From RGIG1681 sp045648025 (GTDB lineage: Bacteria > Bacillota > Clostridia > Christensenellales > UBA1242), in assembly GCA_045648025.1 (NCBI GenBank), contig JAZRNH010000048.1:1-13551 (forward strand): DNA of 13,551 nucleotides. The letters run 5' to 3'. Below, one piece after another: positions 1 through 6,233 of this stretch (position 1 is its first letter; every line of letters begins with the position of its first letter). A program made the position numbers and the translations under genes. The notes beneath the pieces were generated by a model. That model was given only the letters and a program-made list of their open reading frames with translations. It had not been told where the DNA came from and searched no databases.

Positions 1-3000
1 GCAAAAGCAGCAAAGGCGGCAAAAAAAGAAGAGGAAGCATTAAATCAACATAAAGAAGAGGTTGCAAATACAAATCCTGAAGAAATGATTCAGAAAATAT
101 CTGCAAATCCTTCTGATATTGCATATGTTCCTGTAACAATTCCAAACTATCAGGAAGTTTGTTTGGAAGCTGTTAAAAAGAACCCTATGGTTATTGGTTT
201 GATTTTACCTGAAAATAGAACTGAGTTAGTTTGTAAAGTGGCAAAACTTAGTGCTTCTATGAGAGGTAGTATGGCAGGGGTTTTTGTTAGAGATTTTCCA
301 GATATAGCAGAAGATTTTGATGCTTTTGGATATATAAATTCAAATGATGAATATCAATCTGAACTTATTGATAAATTAATAAAAGAAGAAACTGAAAAAA
401 CAACTGTTGCAAATGCTGATGAAAGAGAAGAAGATGTTGTTGATTCAACAGACAAGCCTCCAAAAGCAGAAGAAAATCCTGAAAGAGATAAAGCAGACTT
501 AACTGTTATTGGAAATACAAAAGATTATTTTAAACATGCTTTTGTTGATTATGGAAAATTAAACGGAAAAAGACAAGATTTATTAAAACAAATTGCAGAA
601 GTTAGAAATAAAATAAAAGCGGAAAGAGCAACACTCCCAGAAAAAGAACTTGGTGAATTGCAAATGAAATATTCTGTTTTATCAGAAGAATATGAGAAAT
701 TATTACCAGAAATTAGTAATAAACTTAAGAGTATTTCTGAAGCAATGACATATTTAAGAAATAATGTTAAAAAATATCATGAGTTAGAAGAAACAAGCAG
801 AGAAGCTGAAGAAAGTTTTGCTGAAATTTCGAACCATGATGCTGAAATTCAAAGAGATAACTTGTTATATGAAATTGATAGCACAGAAAATTCTTTTGAA
901 GGAAGACTTACAACCATTGCTAAAATAGGAACATATAGTGAGCCTAGACAAAAGCACTTGTTGGAAGAATATAAAAAACAAGCTGACAAAGTTGACAGAG
1001 GAATTCAAACTATCAAATTAAAATTAATTGAATTTGGTATGAGTGAGGCCGAGGCTAGTGAAGCTGTGGCAGGATTGGTTTCAAAAACAAAAGAATTAAT
1101 TGAAAAAATTGCTGCTGTTAATGAAAAGGGAAATGAGCACACAACTGATACAGTTGTTAAAACAGACCCAGTACCAGAGGAAAGAGAAAACCCAGCACCA
1201 ACAACTGTGGTTAAAACAGATCCAGCACCGGAGGAAAGAGAGAATCCGGCACCAACAACTGTGGTTAAAGCAGACCCAGCACCGGAGGAAAGAGAGAATC
1301 CGGCACCAACAACTGTGGTTAAAACAGATCCAGCACCGGAGGAAAGAGAGAATCCGGCACCAACAACTGTGGTTAAAACAGATCCAGCACCGGAGGAAAG
1401 AGAGAATCCTGCACCAACAACTGTGGTTAAAGCAGATCCAGCACCGGAGGAAAGAGAGAATCCTGCACCAACAACTGTGGTTAAAACAGATCCAGCACCG
1501 GTTGTAAAAGAAGAACCTGCAGCTGATACAGTTGTTAAGGAAGAACCTGCAGCTGATACAGTTGTAAAGGAAGAGCCTGCAGCTGACACAGTAGTAAAAG
1601 AAGAACCTGCAGTTGATACAGTAGTAAAAGAAGAGCCTGCAGCTGACACAGTTGTAAAGGAAGAACCTAAGAAAAAGAAAGGTTTCTTTGCAAGACTTTT
1701 TGGTGGAAGAGATAAAAAGAAAGAAGATAAAACAGTGGCTGAACCAGTTGTTGCTGTTGCTGAAGAAAAACCGGTTGTTGGAGCCGATGCTCCAGTAGTT
1801 ACCAAAATTGATCCGGCAGAAATTGCTGCTGCAACAAATATTCAAGATGGCAAAAATGGAGTTGTTAGAGATGAAGTTCCTGCAGTTGCACCAGTTGAAG
1901 CTGTTAGAGATGAAGTTCCTGCGGTTGCACCAGTTGAAACTGTTAGAGATGAAGTTCCTGGAGTTGCACCAGTTGAAACTGTTAGAGATGAAGTTCCTGC
2001 AACTAATCCTGATGAAATTGTTAGAGATAATGCCACTTCTGATGCACCAACAGTATCAAGCAAATTATCTGTTTCACCTCAAGAGAGAGCAGCTATTCAA
2101 GCAGAAGCTGAGGCTGAAATAAAAGCTGAATATGGTGACAAGTGGAGAAAGAAGTCAATTGCTCAAATCAAGTTAAAGAGACTTGTTGAACAAAAGATGG
2201 GTAAATTGTTGGGACAAAAGGCAATTGCAAGAAATAGTGGTCAAGAAGAACCAACAGTTGCAGTTAAACCACAAGAACCAGCAACTTCAATAGTTACAGA
2301 TACATCAACTGTTACTGATAGCGGAAAGAAACTTTCTGGAGCTCAAAGATCAGCAATGATGAAAGCTGCAAAAGCTAAGGCTCAAGAAAGAATGGCAGCC
2401 AGAAGTGAAGGTAAACCATATACAGGTGGAAAGAAGAAAAATAGAAGACTTGGAAGAGAAATTAGAAAAGCTTATAGAGAAGAACAAAGAGCAGCTGCTG
2501 CAGCACAAGTGGCAAAACCTGAACCAGTTGCGGCTCCTGTTCAACCAGAAGTTCCAGTTCCACCAACAGAAAAAGATGGTCTTTCAGAATATTTTGTTAG
2601 ATATTCTCAAAAATATGGTGAGTATTATGCTGGAAACAAGGGAACAAAAGGAAATGCTCACACAAAAGAAGAAATTGCATTCCAAAGAAAACTTAATGCA
2701 GGTATGAAAAAGCTTGTTACTAAGAGAATTGAAGATGTTGCAAGAGAAGAATCTGGTGGTGAACCAGACAGAGCTGTTATTGACAGACTTCAAAACCCAG
2801 TTGATGCATTTGATTTGGAAGCTCTTGTTGCAGATGAAAGAGCAACATTAAAACTTTTCCAAATTGCAGCAAATGGTGTTTATGATGATGGAGGCAATAG
2901 AATTAGACTTACAAGAAAACAAAGAGTTGCACTTTCTGGTGTGCTTATTAGAGTTGCAGAAAAGAAAGTTGAAGCAGAACATAAAAAAGCACAAGAAGCA

Positions 3001-3084
3001 GAAGCAGCAAAAGCTGCCGAAGCTGCAAAGAAAGCTGGAGCAGATGGATTGCAAACTGAGGGGGTAGAAATTTCTAATGAATAA
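1..3084 (+). CDS. Giant repeat-rich, coiled-coil protein with MinD-like amphipathic segment (5' partial)
   Basis: The frame is open to the left edge, so the ATG at 85 is internal and the true start lies outside the window; 1,027 residues are visible. I do not recognise the whole protein. In order: an Ala/Lys-rich stretch (visible residues 1-20); two motifs of the form xxNPxxIxxxP (about 29-71) that resemble DUF4116-type repeats; a long Glu/Lys-rich coiled-coil region (about 175-380); an 18-residue repeat array, then a 10-residue array (383-556); a Lys-rich amphipathic segment (557-571); a 13-residue array (622-676); a strongly basic region (about 710-840); a more globular C-terminal domain (about 860-990); and an Ala/Lys/Glu tail. 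No signal peptide or transmembrane segment is visible, but the N-terminus is missing. Composition suggests a cytoplasmic or inner-membrane-associated scaffold or cytoskeletal protein. That role is inference only. The reading frame is certain, the function unknown. Confidence 0.85.
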   Translation, partial: AKAAKAAKKEEEALNQHKEEVANTNPEEMIQKISANPSDIAYVPVTIPNYQEVCLEAVKKNPMVIGLILPENRTELVCKVAKLSASMRGSMAGVFVRDFPDIAEDFDAFGYINSNDEYQSELIDKLIKEETEKTTVANADEREEDVVDSTDKPPKAEENPERDKADLTVIGNTKDYFKHAFVDYGKLNGKRQDLLKQIAEVRNKIKAERATLPEKELGELQMKYSVLSEEYEKLLPEISNKLKSISEAMTYLRNNVKKYHELEETSREAEESFAEISNHDAEIQRDNLLYEIDSTENSFEGRLTTIAKIGTYSEPRQKHLLEEYKKQADKVDRGIQTIKLKLIEFGMSEAEASEAVAGLVSKTKELIEKIAAVNEKGNEHTTDTVVKTDPVPEERENPAPTTVVKTDPAPEERENPAPTTVVKADPAPEERENPAPTTVVKTDPAPEERENPAPTTVVKTDPAPEERENPAPTTVVKADPAPEERENPAPTTVVKTDPAPVVKEEPAADTVVKEEPAADTVVKEEPAADTVVKEEPAVDTVVKEEPAADTVVKEEPKKKKGFFARLFGGRDKKKEDKTVAEPVVAVAEEKPVVGADAPVVTKIDPAEIAAATNIQDGKNGVVRDEVPAVAPVEAVRDEVPAVAPVETVRDEVPGVAPVETVRDEVPATNPDEIVRDNATSDAPTVSSKLSVSPQERAAIQAEAEAEIKAEYGDKWRKKSIAQIKLKRLVEQKMGKLLGQKAIARNSGQEEPTVAVKPQEPATSIVTDTSTVTDSGKKLSGAQRSAMMKAAKAKAQERMAARSEGKPYTGGKKKNRRLGREIRKAYREEQRAAAAAQVAKPEPVAAPVQPEVPVPPTEKDGLSEYFVRYSQKYGEYYAGNKGTKGNAHTKEEIAFQRKLNAGMKKLVTKRIEDVAREESGGEPDRAVIDRLQNPVDAFDLEALVADERATLKLFQIAANGVYDDGGNRIRLTRKQRVALSGVLIRVAEKKVEAEHKKAQEAEAAKAAEAAKKAGADGLQTEGVEISNE
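1147..1500 (+). repeat. 54-bp in-frame tandem repeat, six full units plus 30 bp
   Basis: Unit boundaries fall every 54 bases (1147, 1201, 1255, 1309, 1363, 1417, partial 1471-1500). Each encodes 18 residues with consensus TTVVKTDPAPEERENPAP. Units 2 and 4 are identical in DNA; units 3, 5 and 6 differ from them by only one or two bases. The first unit is more diverged (starts Asp-Thr, has Val for Ala). This fits recent expansion by slippage or unequal recombination, with unit 1 as the old edge. The peptide is Pro/Glu/Lys rich and should be extended and disordered. Confidence 0.95.
1501..1668 (+). repeat. 30-bp in-frame tandem repeat, five units plus 18 bp
   Basis: Five 30-base units encode VVKEEPAADT (one unit has Val for the second Ala), and a sixth is truncated to VVKEEP. 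The array begins exactly where the 54-bp array stops. It shares the VVK-x-(D/E)-P-A core of the 18-residue unit, so it may have grown from a truncated copy of it. Synonymous differences (GTT/GTA, AAA/AAG, GAA/GAG) separate the copies more than in the 54-bp array, suggesting it is older or under purifying selection. Confidence 0.93.
1669..1713 (+). other. Predicted amphipathic membrane-binding segment inside the repeat protein
   Basis: Directly after the 10-residue array comes KKKKGFFARLFGGR, followed by more Lys/Asp/Glu. The core KGFFARLFGG matches, with two substitutions, the C-terminal membrane-targeting helix of Escherichia coli MinD (KGFLKRLFGG, from memory). Bulky hydrophobics (F, F, L, F) alternate with basic residues, as in helices that lie flat on anionic lipid. 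Here the segment is internal, between two disordered repeat arrays. Membrane binding is inferred from sequence likeness only. Confidence 0.5.
1864..2028 (+). repeat. 39-bp in-frame tandem repeat, three units plus a diverged fourth
   Basis: Units of 39 bases start at 1864, 1903 and 1942 and encode VRDEVPAVAPVE(A/T). The unit at 1981 keeps VRDEVPA and then diverges (TNPDEI), and a last VRD ends at 2028. It is a third repeat family in the same gene, with a different period and sequence from the two upstream arrays. It is acidic, Pro/Val rich and probably disordered. Confidence 0.92.
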
Positions 3085-3244
3085 CGAAGAAATTATTGAA
3101 GAACAAACTGAAGAAGTTTCTGAACCTGCAAAGATTGAAAAAGTTACACTTAGTGACATTTCAAGTGAAAAAGTTAGGCAAGATGAAGAAAAATCTGATG
3201 AACTTGTTAGAAGAATTATGAAAAAAATTCTAGAAATAAAATAA
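3077..3244 (+). CDS. Small acidic protein of 55 residues, unknown function
   Basis: The ATG at 3077 overlaps the last eight bases of the giant repeat gene (ATGAATAA), so translation is probably coupled. A GAGGGGG run at 3058-3064 could serve as ribosome binding site at a somewhat long spacing. The product is rich in Glu, Lys and Ile, with an acidic N-terminal half (EEIIEEQTEE) and a short basic helix at the end (VRRIMKKILEIK). No Cys, signal peptide or known motif. Codon use matches the neighbours and a strong hairpin follows the stop within two bases, both supporting a real gene. It may be a partner of the upstream protein; that is inference from the overlap only. Confidence 0.72.
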   Translation: MNNEEIIEEQTEEVSEPAKIEKVTLSDISSEKVRQDEEKSDELVRRIMKKILEIK

Positions 3245-3245
3245 A

Positions 3246-3277
3246 AAAAAGAAGAAGGAAAAATCCTTCTTCTTTTT
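3246..3277. terminator. Bidirectional Rho-independent terminator
   Basis: A perfect 14-bp stem (3246-3259 with 3264-3277) closes a four-base AAAA loop. On plus it ends the repeat-protein transcript with a T run. Read on minus it lies 15 bases past the 3' end of the SRP RNA and is followed by a long T-rich tract, so it can end that transcript too. Confidence 0.88.
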
Positions 3278-3291
3278 AATTGTTATAAAAA

Positions 3292-3557
3292 GTCGAGCAC
3301 ACATTTTGTTATACAATACCGAAGTGGAAACCAAATAGCCAACTACTACAAAGCTACCTTAAGGCACATAGAAGATTTCGCTTAGTGCTGCTGCGGTCAG
3401 GCTCTGACACGGTTCACAAAGTTCTATTGCTTAAGACCTTGTTATCAACATCGCTTGTTTGGTGCGACCTCCCATACCATATACCTAGATGTGCGGTCTA
3501 TCCTGCTATAGTAGATCTCAGGTTACAGGGCACTACTAGCTCCCCATATAGCTCGAC
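3292..3557 (-). ncRNA. ffs: Signal recognition particle RNA, large type with Alu domain (scRNA/6S-like)
   Basis: RNA scaffold that binds Ffh (SRP54) and directs ribosomes making membrane proteins to FtsY. On the minus strand the sequence follows the B. subtilis 271-nt scRNA by eye. The ends pair perfectly (GUCGAGC at 3557-3551 with GCUCGAC at 3298-3292). The Alu domain has GGGGAG, GUGCCCUGUAACC with the UGUNR motif (UGUAA, 3527-3523), then UAGCAGG. Domain IV reads GUGAACC, GUCAG, an altered tip, GCAGC, then UAAG and CUAUGUGCC. The length of 266 nt fits the class. The domain IV tip is unusual: the common GGAA tetraloop is replaced by CUGACC or UGAC. The ends are set from the terminal helix and from the -10 placement, which puts +1 at 3557. 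Plus-strand frames here (for example 3385-3666) are shadows. Confidence 0.93.
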
Positions 3558-3563
3558 AATCGT

Positions 3564-3591
3564 ATTATATCACAATCATAAAAAAAATCAA
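3564..3591 (-). promoter_or_regulatory. Strong promoter of the SRP RNA
   Basis: On minus: TTGATT (3591-3586), a 16-base spacer, then TATAAT (3569-3564) preceded by TG-A, an extended -10. Six bases separate the hexamer from the predicted +1 at 3557, which coincides with the first base of the terminal RNA helix. Confidence 0.82.
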
Positions 3592-3635
3592 GCGAAAATT
3601 TTATATAAAAAGGTATTTAAAAGTAAAAATTTTTG

Positions 3636-3644
3636 TGTTATAAT
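3636..3644 (+). promoter_or_regulatory. Extended -10 promoter for the HAD-fold gene
   Basis: TGT-TATAAT (TG at 3636-3637, hexamer 3639-3644). No good -35: only TTTAAA lies at the right distance (3616-3621). Transcription would begin near 3651, putting the ribosome binding site GGAG (3652-3655) at the very 5' end of the mRNA. Confidence 0.62.
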
Positions 3645-3662
3645 GCCTGTCGGAGATATTTT

Positions 3663-4568
3663 ATGAACGAATTTAGACTAAAAAACAATGAAATGATGTT
3701 TTTTGTTGATTTCAATAATACTATTGTTGACTATTCAAATGAATATGATATGCCAAATAGATATTTTGAAATTAAGGGGTATTCTAATCCTTATCACACA
3801 AGAACCATTTTGGCAAAGGCTTTGGTTGAGTTTGAAGAAAAAACAGGTATTACTCCTGTTATTTGTATTATAACCAATGCAAGGGGAAATGTAGTTGATT
3901 TTAATGGATTTGAAGGTGTTTTGAACGATTTATATCATACATTTTTTTATGAGACAGATCGAACAAATGTGCATCCAAAATCAGATGTTAGAAGATTTTT
4001 TAAGTATTTAGTTCATTTTGAAAATGATATATTCATAAAAATAAATCCAATGGCAAAAAATTTTGCAGATGTTTATGAACCTTATTTATTTGATGAAAAG
4101 GCTCTTCAAATTAGATATATTGAGCAATATCGAAAAAAAGAAACAGTTGACAGAATGATGTCGCTTGTTGATCCTAAAAAAAATACAGCAAAGTATATTT
4201 TGTTTGCGGGTGATTCAATTAAAGATGATTATCCTATGAAGGAAATCTGGACACCTGAGGGTGTTTCGAAAATATTTATTAGACCTGGAAAATCACAAAA
4301 ACTTACATATTCAGTTATGAGAGAATTTTGTGAAGCAAAAGGCGATGTTTTTTCATCAATTAACCCAAAGAATGGAAAAAGAGTAATCTGCACTGATGAA
4401 TATTCATTTAATTTGTTATCACCAGAAGATAAAGCAAAGATTTTAAATTATCACAGTGGCGATTATGTTTATTTGACACAAAAAAATTCATACGGTTTAA
4501 TTGAGGGGATTCAAAAGGCGGCAGATTTAATTTCTCAAGCCAATGGTCCGCAAAAACAACCATTTTAG
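3663..4568 (+). CDS. HAD-superfamily protein with atypical motif I (DxN)
   Basis: 301 residues. I choose ATG 3663 because GGAG sits seven bases upstream; the in-frame ATG at 3633 lies upstream of and across the -10 hexamer. HAD signatures: motif I FFVDFNNTIVD with nucleophile Asp16, motif II ITNARG with Thr71, and motif IV FAGDSIKDDYPM with acidic residues Asp184, Asp188 and Asp189. The motif III Lys may be Lys126 or Lys177, just before motif IV. The second motif I Asp, usual acid/base of HAD phosphatases, is Asn18 here. The fold is therefore well supported, but phosphatase activity may be weak, altered or absent. A helical insert of about 80-110 residues between motifs II and IV would be the cap. 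The family usually acts on phosphorylated metabolites in the cytoplasm; the substrate is unknown. It has its own promoter and stands apart from the next operon by 72 bases. Confidence 0.8.
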   Translation: MNEFRLKNNEMMFFVDFNNTIVDYSNEYDMPNRYFEIKGYSNPYHTRTILAKALVEFEEKTGITPVICIITNARGNVVDFNGFEGVLNDLYHTFFYETDRTNVHPKSDVRRFFKYLVHFENDIFIKINPMAKNFADVYEPYLFDEKALQIRYIEQYRKKETVDRMMSLVDPKKNTAKYILFAGDSIKDDYPMKEIWTPEGVSKIFIRPGKSQKLTYSVMREFCEAKGDVFSSINPKNGKRVICTDEYSFNLLSPEDKAKILNYHSGDYVYLTQKNSYGLIEGIQKAADLISQANGPQKQPF

Positions 4569-4592
4569 TTGATAATTAGTTATGAAATCATT

Positions 4593-4624
4593 TTGACTTG
4601 CTTTGATATTTTTGTTATTATAAT
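4593..4624 (+). promoter_or_regulatory. Probable promoter of the CBS-methyltransferase-RluA operon
   Basis: TATAAT at 4619-4624. The best upstream box is TTGACT at 4593-4598, but the 20-base spacing is long; TTGCTT at 4598-4603 gives 15. No TG extension, unlike the other promoters here. AGGAG (4631-4635) follows at the predicted mRNA start. Confidence 0.5.
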
Positions 4625-4640
4625 ATCATAAGGAGCAAAT

Positions 4641-5357
4641 ATGGAAAAAAATGAATTAGCAACAAGATTTATTTCTGCTTATAACAGATTAGATCAAGGA
4701 CTTAGAGATATTTACTCAATAAAAAGAACATTAAACTTTTCAGATATGATTAGAAAAGTTGCAACAGTTAACACTGTTGTTAAAAAATTTGAAGAAGACC
4801 TCATTGACTATGGCAGACTTAGAAATGCTATCGTGCATAGAAGCAATGATGAAATTATTGCTGAGCCAAATGTTGATGTTGTTGAAAAATTAGAAAAAAT
4901 TGCAAGGCTTATCAACACTCCACCAAGAGTTGTTGAGTGTTTAAGACCAAGACAAGTGTTTTCTGTTAATGGTGACACAATACTTAGAGATGTTGTGGGT
5001 GAAATGTGGAAGAAAGGTTTTTCAGTTGTTCCAGTTTATATTTCAGGCACTCTTGTTGGTGTTATTAATAGAAAAATGATTGTTGACGGCATTGGAAAGT
5101 TTATTGCTAATGGCAAAGATATTGATGATGCAATGCAAGAGCCAGTTTCAAAATGCTTAGATATTTTTAATGAAACAAGTCACTATGAAGTTGCACCGAC
5201 AAGTCTTACTGTTGAAAATCTTATGTATATGTTTCAACAAAACAGAAAACTTTCTAGTGTAATTCTTACAGAAAACGGAAATTATACAGAACCAGCAAAG
5301 GTTATTATTGTTAGTGCTGATATAATTGATTTAAATTCAATTTTGGATAACTATTAG
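4641..5357 (+). CDS. HEPN-like helical domain fused to a CBS-domain pair
   Basis: 238 residues, starting at an ATG six bases after AGGAG. Residues 1-90 are all-helical and carry LRNAIVHRS (Arg61-Asn-Ala-Ile-Val-His66). This is the R-x4-H arrangement seen at the active site of HEPN domains, where it acts in RNA cleavage or, in many members, only in structure. Residues about 95-150 (DTILRDVVGEMWKKGFSVVPV, then GTLVGVINRKMI) form a typical CBS motif. Residues about 165-235 form a second, more diverged one. Paired CBS domains make a Bateman module that binds adenosine nucleotides, so the simplest reading is a nucleotide-sensing regulator. It is first in an operon with two RNA-modifying enzymes (nine bases to the next gene). 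CBS assignment is firm. HEPN assignment is inference from one motif and helical content. Confidence 0.75.
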   Translation: MEKNELATRFISAYNRLDQGLRDIYSIKRTLNFSDMIRKVATVNTVVKKFEEDLIDYGRLRNAIVHRSNDEIIAEPNVDVVEKLEKIARLINTPPRVVECLRPRQVFSVNGDTILRDVVGEMWKKGFSVVPVYISGTLVGVINRKMIVDGIGKFIANGKDIDDAMQEPVSKCLDIFNETSHYEVAPTSLTVENLMYMFQQNRKLSSVILTENGNYTEPAKVIIVSADIIDLNSILDNY

Positions 5358-5366
5358 AGAAAAATT

Positions 5367-6233
5367 ATGAAAATTGCAAGTGAATGGAAAGATTATAAAG
5401 TTATAGCAACCGGTGATGGTGAAAAACTTGAGAGTTGGAATGGTGTTGTTTTGCTCAGACCAGACCCTCAAGTTATTTGGCATTCAAAAAGATCGCTTAA
5501 TAAAGATAAAAACATCAATGCTTGGTATCACAGAAGCGAAACAGGTGGCGGTGCTTGGGAATATAAGAAAAAGACTCCAGAAGAGTGGACTGTTTCATAT
5601 AAAAACCTTAAGTTTTCTTTGAAAACAATGGGTTTTAAGCATACAGGTCTTTTCCCAGAACAAGCATATAACTGGGACAAAATGACTGAACTTATTAAAG
5701 CTGCAAACAGACCGATTTCTGTTTTAAACCTTTTTGGTTATACTGGTGGTGCAACAGTTGCTTGTGCGGCAGCAGGTGCTTCAGTTTGTCATGTTGATGC
5801 TGCAAAAAATATGGTTGACCGTTGCAAAGAAAATGTTAGACTTTCTGGGCTTGAAACTGCACCGGTTAGATATATTGTTGATGACTGCACAAAATTTGTG
5901 AATCGTGAAATTAGAAGAGGTCACAAATACGATGCAATTATTATGGATCCGCCAAGCTATGGAAGGGGTTCAAACGGTGAAGTTTGGAAACTTGAAGATA
6001 ATCTCTTTGATTTTGTTAAACTTTGCAGAGAAGTTCTTTCAGAAAAACCATTGTTTGTGCTTATTAACAGCTATACAACCGGTCTTGGTGCAACTGTGCT
6101 TAAAAATATATTAAATTTAACTATGGAAGGTTTTAAAGGCAAAACAGAGGCTTATGAACTTTGCCTTCCAACCGAAGAAGAAGGTGTGCTTCTTCCTTGT
6201 GGAACTAGTGGAATGTTTATTGGAGAAGAATAA
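5367..6233 (+). CDS. Class I SAM-dependent methyltransferase, RlmI-like (COG1092 type)
   Basis: 288 residues. A probable rRNA methyltransferase: the Rossmann SAM-binding motif is VLNLFGYTGGATVACAAAGA (119-138), the ribose-binding acid is Asp144 in HVDAAKNMVDRCKEN, and the catalytic-site motif is DPPSYGRG (194-201). The C-terminus ends LPCGTSGMFI, near the family pattern. The N-terminal PUA domain of E. coli RlmI (396 residues) is absent. RlmI makes m5C through a Cys in a TCSCS-like strand; the corresponding strand here is LINSYTTGL without Cys, so an N- or O-methyl product is more likely than m5C. The ribosome binding site (AGAGA, 5355-5360) is weak and the start is close behind the upstream stop, so translation probably depends on coupling. 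The next gene overlaps by one base. Target unknown. Confidence 0.85.
   Translation: MKIASEWKDYKVIATGDGEKLESWNGVVLLRPDPQVIWHSKRSLNKDKNINAWYHRSETGGGAWEYKKKTPEEWTVSYKNLKFSLKTMGFKHTGLFPEQAYNWDKMTELIKAANRPISVLNLFGYTGGATVACAAAGASVCHVDAAKNMVDRCKENVRLSGLETAPVRYIVDDCTKFVNREIRRGHKYDAIIMDPPSYGRGSNGEVWKLEDNLFDFVKLCREVLSEKPLFVLINSYTTGLGATVLKNILNLTMEGFKGKTEAYELCLPTEEEGVLLPCGTSGMFIGEE

Noticed and set aside
1005..1845. Long minus-strand and shifted plus-strand open frames across the repeat arrays
   Set aside because: Repeat periods of 54, 30 and 39 are multiples of three, so every frame without a stop in one unit stays open throughout. The translations are low complexity and lack ribosome binding sites.
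3385..3666. Plus-strand open frame of 93 codons
   Set aside because: It lies over the SRP RNA gene and its promoter, has codon use unlike the neighbours (CTG, CGG, AGG, CAC) and no ribosome binding site.
4569..4640. Terminator after the HAD-fold gene
   Set aside because: No stable stem with a T run was found; readthrough into the next operon is possible.
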